Below the pieces are notes generated by a model, which did no database searches, had not been told where the DNA came from, and worked only from the letters and a program-made list of their open reading frames with translations. From Thereva unica (taxonomy: Eukaryota > Arthropoda > Insecta > Diptera > Therevidae), in contig OX465284.1 of the NCBI GenBank assembly GCA_949987705.1, positions 68,867,470-68,931,469 of the forward strand: a stretch of DNA of 64,000 nucleotides, given 5' to 3'. Positions within the stretch are counted from its first letter, which is position 1; each line of letters opens with the position of its first letter. Below are positions 10,861-22,810 of this stretch, in pieces. Position numbers and translations under genes: made by a program.

Positions 10861-13672
10861 ATTGGAGGGTGCTTTGACGCACTCCAGAGCCTGACTAAAA
10901 GAAATCGCTCTGCTGCTGCTCTGCTCCCATTCAACTATTCGCACGACCTAGACCTTAATACTTCGTAAAATAAGAATTGAACAAATGTATTTCCGCTAGT
11001 GTATAGCTCTAGTGACACAGAGAACGACAAAGCTCCTACTGCGGAAACACAAATCCCAGTCAGTAGCTTCAAAGAAAAGAAACTATTAACTTAAATTCAG
11101 AATTGTCAACTAATTGTTACATAAGATTTTTCTTCGTGAATTTCCGGTTATTTTACATAAATTTTTATGTATCTTGAGCCTCGGGTTGTACCTCGTTTGC
11201 TCTACAAAACTCATCAATCGTCGAGGCAATAAAAACTGAGGCAAGGTCGAAATATTGGGAACTGAGCATCCAATTTGTCATCTTTTTGACTTGTGCTGAA
11301 ATGTTTACAAAATCCAAATCCAATAAACAAGCCCACAAAAAACTCCCCAAAACGAGTTCAATGTTTAAAATATCGCGCAGCTCCCACACAATCATTTTTG
11401 TTTTGTATTTGGAAATCGCAGATAACCTTCCCGAAAAGTCATTATCACGAGATCTACTCCGATAACACCTTAGCTCAGATGCATATCAAATCTTCAGCGA
11501 AATATTACTTCTTGTGAATCATGTCCTGTCTGCGAATTGTTAACCTCCAGTTGTCAAGCTGTTGTTGTTCTTCTTCGATATTCATCAGCATCTGACCGCT
11601 GGAGGTCACCACTTGTGACAGTGACAAGCAATAAATCTCCCGCAATCTCCTAATTCACACTTCCATCATCAATTGGCGAAGAATCGCACAAGATCTTGAC
11701 TTTCGCAAAGATGCTGAACTGCACCTTGAAGGAGAAGAGATACTCGGCCGGTGGTAAACTTTTCCCGCATGTTCACCGTCAACCGTTCACCGCATTTTCA
11801 GGCAAGAAAAGCGTCCAAAACAACTCTTCAGCAGCAGGCCGCGGTTGACAAATGGAACGTTAGAAATTGTGGTCAGCCACAAAATTTCTGTCCATTTGGG
11901 TCCGCGATATCAGGTGACATTTAAGACGTGGATTGGAGATTGGAGACTGCTGGTCGGCCTCTTCATTTCCATTTTTATTATTGTCGACTTTTCAGGTGGG
12001 TTACGTGGAAATTCTCTCTTGTAAGTCCAAGGTGAACATTTTTTTGGGCGTTGTCGGATTCGATAGTAGTCGTTGATAAGGGGCCCCAAATGTACCAAAC
12101 AAACGGACAAAACAATCGAGGAATCGTGACCGATTTCGGATTTGCAGGCGCATTACTTAAAAGCAGTGATCGAGGCTGGATGTCAGCTCACGTTGGATCG
12201 CATTGGCATTGGAGGAATTTGTTGGATTTATAACGTGAAAGGTTCATTGCCTAAGAACCTGTTCACCACGTCTCTTCACTCGATGAAGATCCACAAACAA
12301 ATAAAAATATATCTCAGTCCCCAATGTTGACGATTTCTTTAATAGAAAAAAGTGGCGAACATTTTGTTTATTTATTTCAGCCGCGAGAAAGTCTCGATGT
12401 TGGTTTTGAATTTCGTTGATGAATCCGAGAAATCCGCGCCAAGATTAAGTAATTTTCGAGTCTATTAAATGGATTTTTTCCTCATTTTCGACGAAACGTC
12501 TTACGACATTTTGGTTGAAGTTGTTCTCCTTCCACAGTTGGGCTTTTTGTGCTGTTTGTCAGCTTCTCAATTCTCAAACCGCTACGAATATGCAAATATT
12601 TGACTCATAGGTGGTATTTGGGTGAAAAGAAGAAAACAACACAAAAACGCGTTGATTGCTGGAAAATAATGAATATTCAAAGTCGCATAAACACAACTCG
12701 TGGTGTTTGTTTATTTCATTTGAATGAAGATGGCGATGGTGAAGGTGGAAGAAGTGATCATAAACTAATTAGGTTCGAAAGTTTTGAGACACCTACACTT
12801 TATGGATGGTGTATGATACGTGCCCTCGTTTCAAAAGAATTTTTTTACTGTTTTCTTATATTGAAGGGAAAGGCTGAGTGCTACAACGTCTTCAGTAATT
12901 GAATGCGTTTGTAGAGTTTGTTTCGAAATATGGTTCCATTCTTGCGAGAGTCTTCTAAGTTCTTATTTGTATGTAGTGCTCTTGACTCAGTATCAGTATC
13001 TCCTCTGATTATACCGTGACCAGACAGTTTGTGCAGTTGATGTCAACCCGTTTTTTGCATTTGATGACATACCACCGAACTGGTGCCAGCTACCTCAATG
13101 TTCAAATCGTCAGGTCATTCAGTGATTTTTGCAAATTAAAATGCACAATTTGTATTTTGATGTGATCATCATCGTCTCGATCATCTAGGATATTCTCTGG
13201 TCGGTTATGTTTGGTTTAAATAAGCAAATAAGTGCATCACCACGTTTGACTCATTTTGAAAAGCACAAACTGTATTTTTAATAATAAAATCATTTTTTAT
13301 CTTCAATGTATGGGCAGAGATATTGAGGAAGAACTTGTTGAAGAATTTTCTTCGTTTTCACCAATATGTGATGCTATATGCGTTTTCTTCAGGGATGATC
13401 ACTTTTTTCGCCGCACGGAGCAGTTTCTATTTAACTTTAGGACGATCCAAGTGATGTGCCTGAATCTAGACAGTTGTGGATTCCTACCGAAATTTATAAA
13501 TAATAAATCTATAATGCTCCCTAAACAACGTGTAGAGTCAGTACCAGCTTTAGGGGTGAGCGAACATTAGACTTATATATTAAACTTTTGCATCTCTACA
13601 GTAAACAGCCAGAAGTGCCTAAGTGCAAAATATGTGTTTCGAGAAAATCGTGTTCGAAGTTTTTGTAAATAT
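10861..13672. other. No gene recognised
   Basis: AT-rich sequence with short overlapping open frames and no recognisable domain. I see no terminal repeats or tandem arrays. A few (GTT)n/CTTCTT runs near 11560 are low-complexity. The stretch may be intergenic or intronic host DNA. Confidence 0.4.
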
Positions 13673-14107
13673 TGGGTGCGCCAATTAGACCTTCGGTATT
13701 TCAATATTGAATAACTCTGAAATTTTTAAGCCGATTTTGACAAATGAGCAAGATTTATTTAGGATATTCTCTACCATTTAGTTTTAGAATCCAACGTCGA
13801 TTAAATGATCACCTCCATTCGATACGCAAAAACAAGCTCTTTTTCTGTCATTCTGCATAACATTGACTAGCATTTCGCGAGTTATAGCAGCTATTTTGGC
13901 TCTTATGTTAGCTTTTAGTTCGCCAATGGTCTTCGGCTTGCTGTCATAAACATTACTTTTTAAATACCCCAACAGAAAAAGGCTGCTCATTGACTCCGCC
14001 CGAGAGCGTTCTCCGTCATCAAAATTTTATCCTAAAAATCAGCATCGATGATTCTTGCGTAGTTATTCAAAGTTGAAATACCGTAGGTCTAAATGGTGCA
14101 ATTGTGC
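13673..14107 (-). mobile_element. Internally deleted Tc1/mariner-like element
   Basis: Terminal inverted repeats are visible: the left end reads TGCGCCAATTAGACC then TTCGGTATTTCAA, and the right end in reverse complement reads TGCACCATTTAGACC then TACGGTATTTCAA. TA dinucleotides lie at both outer flanks. Between them only the end of a transposase frame remains on the minus strand. The relic is about 435 bp, so most of the transposase has been lost. Exact end points are uncertain by several bases. Confidence 0.6.
13784..13990 (-). pseudogene. C-terminal fragment of a Tc1/mariner-superfamily transposase
   Basis: A 68-codon open frame reads LFLLGYLKSNVYDSKPKTIG, then ELKANIRAKIAAI, then an NGGDHL motif close to the stop. 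This matches the end of insect IS630/Tc1/mariner-type transposases, where the last catalytic region is followed by FLWGYLK, a helical LKxNIR segment and NGGHL. No N-terminal DNA-binding part or earlier catalytic residues are present in the neighbourhood. It is a relic inside the TIR-bounded element at 13673-14107. Confidence 0.7.
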
Positions 14108-14264
14108 ATATAATACGGTGCCAGTCCATAACTTCGCAAGCATAGCTCAGTTTCAGACAAGTGTTTTACAATTATTAAGCATAAAATACTGAATACAAAA
14201 ATGGCCACACGACCTTCTCAGGAAGCTCCAGAGCCCTATGTTGCTTGTGGGTTCGAATGAGAGA

Positions 14265-14316
14265 GGTATAGGGCTCTCTATTGTTCTGTATTGGGCTCTC
14301 TATTGTTCTCTATTGA
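14265..14316 (+). repeat. Short tandem repeat, about 22-bp unit
   Basis: About 2.3 copies of a unit containing GGGCTCTCTATTGTTCT. It is a local duplication with no coding content. Confidence 0.6.
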
Positions 14317-14532
14317 AAACTATAGAGGCTCCTACATCTCGCTCATTCAATCTAGCAGGTAGAATGTGGCCTATGTGGAAGAGACATTCATAACTCCGTA
14401 ACTATGCCTTTCTAGGTTTTCCTTGTGGCCTTATTCCCTCTGTGGTTCGGAGAAACAGAATTTTTCTAGGCGCTTCTCATTACATGTCATATCAGGTGGA
14501 GGCGTCAGTTCTTGAGGCTTTTGGTTTATCAG

Positions 14533-14971
14533 GAGCGCGTTCAAAAACCTTACCATGGTTAACCATGGTTAACAATGGTAAACTTTTGTCGTTCAAAAAC
14601 TCCCGTGGTTAACCATGGTGTAGTTAAATTTTAACCATGCTCGGGAGCATGGTTGGCGGTAGTTAAGAAGAAGAAGAATAAAAACAACTTTTTGACACTT
14701 ATTTTAATGATAAAAATGAACAAATCAAAGTGAGATTTGTGAAATTATTGAAAATAAATAATTAATAGACACATGCAAAATAATTCAGCCAAATAGCGGA
14801 GCCTATGTTTTGGAAACAAAAATTTAATTTTTTTTTAATTCGAAGTTAACCACCCACGGTGCGTTCAAAAACCTCCATGGTTAAACATAAACTTTCGTGG
14901 TTAAGTGAAGTGATGCAGCATAACCACAGCTTACCTCGTGGTTTACTATAGTAAGGTTTTTGAACGCGCTC
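14533..14971. mobile_element. 439-bp MITE with 3-bp duplication, PIF/Harbinger-like
   Basis: The ends are near-perfect inverted repeats (left GAGCGCGTTCAAAAACCTTA; right the same in reverse complement), flanked by CAG on both sides (14530-14532 and 14972-14974). The interior has several copies of the palindromic word CCATGGTTAA near both ends and no coding capacity. The 3-bp duplication fits PIF/Harbinger-type elements, although CAG is not the usual TWA, so the superfamily is an inference. Confidence 0.8.
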
Positions 14972-15254
14972 CAGGTTCTTTGTATATTTGGAACAGCTCG
15001 TGGTTCTATCTTATTCACTAGAGATCCTCTCAATGTTTCTCAACCTGGGGGTCGCTACCCTCAAGGGCTCGTGATTACATATATAAGGGGAGTCGCAATC
15101 TGTCTAAAAAAATATTTTTTTAACTTCCCAGTATAGGAAGTTATTGAAATCGTTCCGAAAATCGAAATCGAAAATTTTAATGTATTTTCATCTCTCAAAG
15201 TCCCAGGAGCATTTTAAGCAAAAAATTGGGAGGAAGTATGTGTGTGTGTGTACG

Positions 15255-15625
15255 GATGTGGTCATTTTTTCCTGCACCATATCGCGCGAACCAAAACTGA
15301 TATCGACTTCGTTGAGGTGTCGTTCGAAGCGTATTAACCGAAATATGATCTGAAAAGATTTTCATGAAATTCGGTCCAGCCGTTTTTTTGTTTAAGCGGC
15401 GTAAGTGATTTTTGTACCTGCACGATATCGCCCGAACCACGAAAGATATTGACTTACTTGAAGTGCCGTTCGAAGCGTATTAGCGACAATATAATCTGAA
15501 AAGATTTTTATAATATTCGGTCCAGCGGTTTTTGGTTTAAATGACTTAAGCGATTTTTGTACCTGCACGATACCGCGCGAACTAAAAACTATATCGACTT
15601 CATTGAGGTGCCGAAAAACATTAAT
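15255..15625 (+). repeat. Tandem repeat, about 145-bp unit, about 2.5 copies
   Basis: The marker CCTGCAC recurs at 15271, 15417 and 15562, spacings of 146 and 145. Each unit contains TATCGCGCGAAC-like, GCCGTTCGAAGCGTATTA, GAAAAGATTTT and ATTCGGTCCAGC words. Units are diverged by point changes but keep their length. A GT run (15237-15250) lies just upstream. It resembles internal minisatellites of non-autonomous elements, but I cannot define an enclosing element. Confidence 0.75.
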
Positions 15626-16754
15626 ACATCAATTTTATATACATTTTCGTCATCCTAATCTTGTAAGTGCGCACATTTAGTTTGGAATTTTAGCGAAAAT
15701 ATTGATAAACAATTATAGATATTATAGATATAGAACCTAGTAAATTTTAAACTTTGGTTTCTTAGTTTTGACTCAGAGTATTTCAGTATACTACGAAGAA
15801 AGGAGGAGGGGAAAAAGAGTCGAAGTCCTGCACGTCGATCGCCTTGAGCCCTGTTTACCAGGGATAACCTCATAGTACCAAACCCTGAAGAGAAGTAGAC
15901 TCAAATGACAGTCTAGGAGTCAAATAGGAAGTACTCATCACTATAATAAGGGTTTGTGGGCTAACAACAAACACGTAACTCTTTTTATATAATTAGAGGG
16001 TCTGTGTGCCTTTTCTAATCGCACTCGATCAAAATTGACCTTACAGTGGGCGAACATCGGCTGTGGCTTTTTAATGGGCATATGATGGCCGTAGAGTTTT
16101 TAACCATTTTTAATGGGAGCAAGACGGCCAAACTTGACTAAAAGATATAAATTTGATTACTGAAAAATTACTGAGTTGTAAATACGACGGCAAAATTTGA
16201 GTAAAAAAAAGGATGAAGAGAAACGAGTTCGCCAGTCGTCGTGAAGTGTGTGGAGCATGTTATTTTTTATTCTAGTGGTAAATTTTGTTATTGAGCCTCT
16301 CGAACAAAATAAAAAATTAGTTCATGATGATTTTCTCAAAAAATACACGGTGAGTTTTGTGTTTTGTTGGAGAGCAAAAGTCTCCTAAATGATTTCTTAT
16401 TTGAGTAGTTAAATGACACTCACATTGAATCACTCAAACCACTGTCAAAAAAAAAACTGCGCGACCAAAGTGGCTGGAAGTTTGATGACTAACAGTTATG
16501 AGTCAAGATGCACAATTACATTCACTTGATTTTATCGGAAACTTTTCAAACCACCCTCGTACTAGAGGCCTAGCTAGACAAACCATTTGCGGTAGAATCG
16601 ATGGGTTCGAAGAATAGAAGTCTAGCAGATTCATACTTTCTGGATATTATTCCCATGCTACACAAAACCTTTTACCTTGTTAAGTATTACCTTTAATTGA
16701 CCAATGATGTATTCTGTCGCCTAAGATATTCAAGTGAATTAACTGTGCATCCAC
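15626..16754. other. No gene recognised
   Basis: Short AT-rich frames only. A local imperfect duplication around 16060-16130 shares TTTTTAATGGG and a GGCC word. Nothing else is assignable. Confidence 0.4.
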
Positions 16755-16895
16755 CAAATTACCCTTAACCTTTCCTATTCTTCTTCTATTTTCAGGTCAA
16801 GCTTGCTACTAGACATTGCACCATGAGTTGAACGACATGACGGAAATAGCAATACACAAGGTCACACAATCAACGCTTTAGGTTACAGTTTTCAC
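16755..16895 (+). mobile_element. Jockey LINE 3' end fragment
   Basis: The segment matches the 3' untranslated ends of the Jockey copies at 25670-25795 and (antisense) 37665-37750. The shared words in order are CCTATTC, TCAAGCTTGCTAC, ATTGCACCATGA.TTGAA, GACATGACGGA and the GGTTAC region. No coding part is retained, so it is a short 5'-truncated insertion. Confidence 0.65.
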
Positions 16896-18157
16896 GACAC
16901 TCCTCGGTTCTATCTCCCTCAACGTCCTCGACTTGCAGACGTGCACACGGGTAGCGACGGATGTTTGTTATGAGCTGGTACACATTCTAAATGAAATTAC
17001 CCTTCACCCTTGGTCGAAAGATTGATAGCGTATTTTTCTGACTACCTCGGGGCTCCCATCAAAGTCAATTCCCGCAAAAGTCATGGCAATTCCCGCCGCC
17101 GTTTATGGTCATTTCATACGTACAAGTTGTTGAATTTTATACAAACAAAACTGCAAATATTCCTTGGAGAATTTTCACATACACTTTGTAGGTCTGTGAA
17201 GTTGGCAACACAAAATACGAATTCGTTTGTCCATCGTTTGTCCAAGTTTGTCTAGTAATTATTTTTATTTGTTCACCCCCCAATTAATTATAATAAATAA
17301 TTGGAATTTTTCATGTTTGTGAAGTTGGCAACACGAAATGAGAAGTTTGGAAATTTTTTTTTTTCATACGTTTGTCCATCTACTCTGTCTCAAAGCATCT
17401 ATATTTGTTGGCGTACGTTAGCTACGTAGGGCCCAGACTTTGCTTTCGCTCCCAGTATATGGGTATTTTCAAAAGTATATGCTTAATCGTTGACAAATTT
17501 GGTGACACCAAAATTATACCAAAAAAATCACGCAATTTTCTTCGTATCACAATTGAACGACTTCAATAACTTCAATACGTTGTTACGGCTTTAGATGCTC
17601 CATAATAAATTGCTATTGACTACTATCCACAACTGTCAAATATGAATTTACAAATGACAGGCAAACCAAAATTGCATATGGTATGGTATGACATCTTCGC
17701 TTCCTTTTTTCGGGTAATAATAATGATCAATCTGTTTGAAGTCAGCATTCATCGCAAACAGAGGCAAAGTAAAAGATTGTCTCGCCTGAGTTTAACTATT
17801 GAAGCTTACTCCATTTCGATGCTGGTACCATCTATATCTCAAAACGAGAAGAGCAACAAACAAAATGGCACTCCACTGTCATCACATCTCACATTACACA
17901 ATGTTAACATGTTATAACACCAAAGCAACACTCACAAATTTCCTCAAACCCCAATTCCATTTTAAATTGCACATTTCTTCTTACCTGTTCACGTTTATAC
18001 TTTCAAAATTCGTTAGATCTAACAATGCCCTTAAAAAGTCCAGTAGTATTGTGAGTAGGTGCCATTCACGATCCCCGTTAACAACGGATCATGTCACGTC
18101 CTACGTACGAAGTGCCAAGTCATAATTTTCCAATTTCGAGACACTGTATACCTGCTC
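16896..18157. other. No gene recognised; local direct repeat
   Basis: A word TGTGAAGTTGGCAACAC occurs at about 17196 and 17317, each followed by a TTTGTCCATC word, giving an imperfect duplication with about 120-bp spacing. No coding domain or element ends are recognised. Confidence 0.4.
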
Positions 18158-19278
18158 CACCTGACAGTGCCATTATGCACCTCTAAACGATCGTTAAACG
18201 ATCGCGAGTTGCCGCTGCAAATATTCCCTGAGAATTTTCGGAGCCGATTTTTTCATCGCCCTCCCCCAACTGAGTTCGCCAAACATGGACCAATTCACCT
18301 GCGTCTGGTGTAATAGTAGCTCGTGACTTCTTGACATTTCAATTGATTGATATCAAAAATAGTTGCAAGCTGTGATCGATTGTCTGTGATTGCCCCATTG
18401 CCGAAAAAATTGAGCAACAGCTGCAGGTGAACGGATTCCAGGTGACCGAGACCGAAAAATTCGTGGGAGTGCGCTGGACGGATTCTTTTGTTTTGCTCAT
18501 CGTGCAGCAAACAATGTCAACAAAACTGCGTCTTGCTTGTTGTGAAACTTGACTCCGAATGTGCTGATTGGCGTCCGACATAAATCACAACAAAGTGTCG
18601 GACGCACCGCCCCCAATCAGTGGAGAGTGCCTGGTTTCGTTGTGAGAAAATCCGTAGCATGCAAAGCTGGAAAAACGATAAAAGAAGTAGAAAATCTGCT
18701 CCAGGTGAGATAATGAGGAGTTTTTATTCTCTAAGAAATTTCCATGAGCGAAATGACCCAATTTTTAATCAGCCCGGAAATGTTGGGCTTGCATGTAGCT
18801 GCTAGCGGCTGCACCAAGCAGAACACACCTGTGAGGTGCAATTTTAACAGCCAGAAAGGCGGCGGTGCGGTGTGTGTATTATGAAAAGTGAATTTTCAAC
18901 CAAGCCAGCAGCGACGCATGGAGACGACCAAAGAAAATATATTTCCTGCAATCAACCTCTGCCTGATGATGATGGCATTTCCTTGCTAAAAACCCAAACT
19001 GCACACGAATTGCGTACCGTGCACGCAGGTAAACAATCTCCCGCATGTGCACAATTTATATCGAAAGGTGATCATCGGTGTATCGCAAAAATCTTGTTTA
19101 ATTCGTGGCTCGCATTCATCATCGCGAATGCACGCGGCAGTGGATGCTTGTGTCTATTACAGCAATTTTAGCATTCATCATTGTCGCTGGCTCAAAAGGA
19201 GATTGCTGTGCTGCCGTTGCCTGGCCTGCCTGGATGCTGCACAGGCCGCGCACAGGTGAAATACGAGAAAAACAGGTG
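18158..19278. promoter_or_regulatory. Cluster of eight CAGGTG/CACCTG E-boxes, possible enhancer
   Basis: Exact hexamers lie at 18158, 18296, 18424, 18439, 18702, 18826, 19253 and 19273, in both orientations. Chance expectation in 1.1 kb is well below one. CAGGTG is the core bound by Snail/Escargot/Scratch zinc-finger repressors and by some bHLH dimers in insects. The surrounding DNA is GC-richer and free of recognisable transposon sequence, which fits a host regulatory region. Function is inference. Confidence 0.45.
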
Positions 19279-20253
19279 AGAACGGGCTGCATTCGAAAGG
19301 CATTTGGAGAGCTCTCCTAGCTATCGGTGGTTGTAATTTTCAATGTTGACTTGTTGAAATTCGATGCGATAAATGGAGGCGAGCGTTACCTATTAGCATT
19401 AACTTATCCTCCGGGGGACACACGCTTACTTTGGGGGACTCTCGGTGACTTGACATCGTCAGCAAACACTCGGCGACGATTCGGAGGTACCACTTTCATT
19501 TTTCACAGTGAGAATGAAGATGATGTCTACTAGGAAAAGTTTATGGGAGCTTAATAGGCGAAAGGTGGATTAATAATTAGTTTTAGTTATTGAATTAGTA
19601 TTAAGTCGGAAATCGGACTGAAATTAATATTAAAATGGAAAAATATTGTTTTGAAAGTAACGGAGGCTTTCACTGACTTTGTCGAAAAGTGGTTATCAGT
19701 CGATTTCTTTTTATGATGGAGTGCCACAAGGATCGATTCTTGGACCTGCACTTTTTAATATTCCTTCTGTGCCTCAATCCCTTAAGCAATAATTGCAAGT
19801 TAGAAGCGAATTCGGAATAGGTCACTTGTTTTCGAACAGGATGCGCAATATTAACTTGACCCAAAGAGCAAAACTCCAACCTTGTAATTTTCTTACAGAT
19901 GTACTAATAACAACGTGCGTTTGAAACGTCACTCCAAGAAGAAGCATTGAAAAATTTGAGCTGTATTTTCAAAATAACTGCGCCTTCAAAGAACACCTAG
20001 GCATTTGTACGAAAAGTTTAGGAATAGTTGTAACCTCAAGGAAAATAGGTTGATCAAGGTATGCCGAGTGGGACCAATTGTTACAGGTTTGTTTTCACCC
20101 TCCTATTTAAAGTCATATCAAGTAGGGTGGATGGGTTGCTCCACTACTCTCTTGTTTCGATTACCCTGTCTTATGTCGTTCTTCCGATGAAGACCCGAGA
20201 GAGCAGCCCAGATTTTCCAGATTATCTGCCTGTTTTTTCAAGCCAATGGCAAT
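19279..20253. other. Mostly unassigned, contains one short RT scrap
   Basis: Apart from the reverse transcriptase scrap near 19665-19790, nothing is recognisable. A word GAGAGCAGCCCAGA at about 20203 also occurs in the RTE-like copy at about 21231, so part of the right end may be a displaced RTE piece. Confidence 0.4.
19665..19790 (+). pseudogene. LINE reverse transcriptase scrap with motif B
   Basis: A short frame reads SGYQS, then DGVPQGSILGPALFNI, the conserved motif B of Jockey/CR1-type reverse transcriptases. Neighbouring conserved boxes (motif A and FADD/YADD) are absent or ruined. It is a small dead fragment and the family cannot be settled. Confidence 0.65.
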
Positions 20254-20345
20254 AATAATTACCGCCTGTAAGGCCCACGCTCACAACAGGAGACATCACC
20301 GGGTATCCGCACTTAGACGGTAGGGTGTGATTTCTACTGACTTAT
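20254..20345 (+). repeat. Dispersed repeat; partner in opposite orientation at 40688-40795
   Basis: This block and the reverse complement of 40688-40795 share CCTGTAAGGCCCA, CAACA/ACAGACATC, GGTATCCGCACT-like, and GATTTCTACTGACT words in the same order. It is a member of an unnamed dispersed repeat. Nothing coding is visible. Confidence 0.55.
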
Positions 20346-20549
20346 CTCATCTAGTACACTGGCTGCATAAGTGCCCGTAGATGCTTCGGAAGGTGGAAAG
20401 CATTTTTCAGAGAACTACCGATCAGTTCTGTGGGTATCTAACCCGCTCTAAAAGAACCAGTTCATTCTTATCTACTATTCTTCCGGCGTGACCGTCAGCT
20501 ATCACCTGCTATTCTTTCTAGCATTACTTTGCCTTTCTCCGCCCTTTGA

Positions 20550-22130
20550 GCTTCGAGTGTCAAAGGAGGAGGGTGGTCGACCTGCCGAATTGGGAAACGA
20601 AGAAACTAGGCAAAAAACCGCATGGGTATTCGAACCAACTATTCACGAAATAATGCTACCGATGCAGCTGATTCACCAGCGCTGGGGACCAGGGATGCTG
20701 GTGAGATCTGGGTTTCTGGCGGAAGACCCAAATTAGTCACAAACTCAATTCGCCGCGAGGAATGTAAGATAGGGCATCCTTCCTTTTCCTTTGATCCGCT
20801 AGCAAGCGACCCGAGCTTTACGTCCCCGCAACGGATACGCTGCTGTCAGTGACGCTTTATAAAATGCGGTTTCTTGCCTAGTTTCTTCGGTTTCCCGATT
20901 CTGGTCAATTCGAGAGGCCGACCACCCTCCTCCTTTCACATCCTGAACTTAGGACCACACGACGGCGGAGTTTAGAGATAGGACATCTCGTCGGTCAAAA
21001 GGAAATCATAGCAATGGAATTATCGAAACGCAAAATATCAGTTGCTGCTCGACGAAACGATGACGGTTTACTATTCCGGTGGTGAGAAACGAGAGCCCGG
21101 CGCCGGGTTTATGGTCGTTCGACGGACTGCCAGCAGGGTTATCGCATTCCAACTGATATCCGAGCTTTTGGCAGTTATAATCATCGGTGGAACGATGAAG
21201 ACCGATATTGAATCCGTTTATTCGTCACCCGAGAGCAGCCCAGACACAAAGAAGAACGAATTTTAGAATTAGCTTCAACAGCCACTGGCTAAGATACCTC
21301 GAGCCGCATTAATCATACTCGCGGGGGACTTCACATTCAGGTGCAGATCGAACTGGCGATGGGCAAATTCAGACATGGCGAAACTAACGACTTACGTCTC
21401 TTTTCATTCGCACCATTAAACAATTTGACCGTTGGCAACAGCATTTTGCGCCATCCACTTAAACACCAACTCGCCATCCGCTTAAACAACGACTCTTCGA
21501 CGTTAGGCTACGTTTTGATCAACGCAAGATTTTGATTGACGCTAAAAGACGTATACGTGCAATGCGTGGGCCCGATTGCGGATCGGCCCGACCATTATCT
21601 TGTTCGAGAGAAATTACAGATGCGATTCCAAAGAGCGAAGAAAACGGCGCCACCAACAGCCAAGAAGAATTGGGCGTGTCTACGGGACCCGATCATCGGG
21701 CGAGAGTTTCAAATGGCATTATCCAACAAATTCGCGGCGCTCGCAATACCGGACGATATCGAATAGAAGAAAGACAATTATCGGAGTTGAGCAATGGAGT
21801 TGTGTCCACCTATCTGTAAACGGACGCATCCATGGATCTCGGACAGCTCTCTGGACCTCTACGATAAGCGGAAACGAATGATACACGGTTAATCGGATTG
21901 AACTTTCGTGATCTCTCCCCATGCGCGCCTGCAGCGGTGGAGAGAATTTTTCCACCAGGACCCGAACCGCCGAGTATCGAACAGCCGACAAATCAGTTTC
22001 TTGATACCGACGAGGAAAAGACGGCAATAAAATCGCTGAAAAATGGAAAAGCACCGGGAATAGATAAAGTAACCGCTGAAATGATCAAAGCCAGGGGTAA
22101 TGTTTTATCACATCAGCCCGAGGTGATGTT
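20550..22130 (+). mobile_element. RTE-like non-LTR retrotransposon, family A copy 2 (5' part)
   Basis: It is colinear with the copy at 7765: the GGAGGAGGGTGGTC block, ACTATTCCGGTGGTGAGAAA and CATTCCAACTGATATCCGA endonuclease DNA, MGKFRHGETNDLRLFSF (21340-21420), LGYVLINARF (21505-21535), QRAKKTAPPTAKKNW (21630-21680), and the RT start EEKTAIKSLKNGKAPGIDK followed by VTAEMIKA (22010-22090). At about 22130 it stops and Jockey sequence begins. Frameshifts and deletions make it non-functional. A 5' block is present a second time in inverted orientation at 20868-20947. Confidence 0.8.
20868..20947 (-). repeat. Inverted copy of the RTE-like 5' block
   Basis: In reverse complement this reads AAAGGAGGAGGGTGGTCGGC, CGAATTGACCAGAATCGGGA and AACTAGGCAAGAAACCGCAT. 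It matches 7765-7835 better than the direct block at 20556-20630, which lost the ACCAGAATC part. So the element carries an inverted second 5' block. Confidence 0.7.
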
Positions 22131-22810
22131 TTAGACCGAAAAGATCTACTGCCGACGTTCTTGTGTGTCTGACTGAAGCTCTAATCTAAAACATCCAACG
22201 TTTCGGTAAATCTGGTTTGGTTGCTCTAGATATTTCCAAGGCTTTCGACAGAGTGTGGCATCCCGATTGGTATCGGCTCAGTTTTAAGGAACTGGATTGA
22301 GAGTTTTCTTTGTGGCCGTTCAATCAAGGTAGTTTTGGATGGCTTCGAATCCAACCCTCATTCCAACTCGGCCGGGGCTCCTTAAGGCTCGATTCTCTCT
22401 CATTCTGGAGCTTGAGCTCGATTCTTCCTCAAGAATCGTGTCGAATTCAACGCAACCAAAACAAAGTACTGTCTTATCTATACAAAAATTAGCACCGCTC
22501 GTCCCATCTCAGTGGGCAAAAATAATGCAATGGCTGACCTGTCTCTTAACATCCTATCCGCAAAAATGGCTGGACAAGGTGCAAAACCGCGCCATCAAAC
22601 TCATTGGCAATAGCACTCTTTGCTCGTCCAACGATCCTTTAAGCCACCGTGGGAATGTAGTAGCCCTTAGCAGATTTTACCGACATTACCATAGCGACTG
22701 TTCCACTGAAATTAGAAGCCTCCTGTTTACACGGCAACAGAAGATTAGCCAACTCGGCTCACCCCCATACCCTATAACCGTGCACATTAGGTTTTAGTAG
22801 TTCGTTTATA

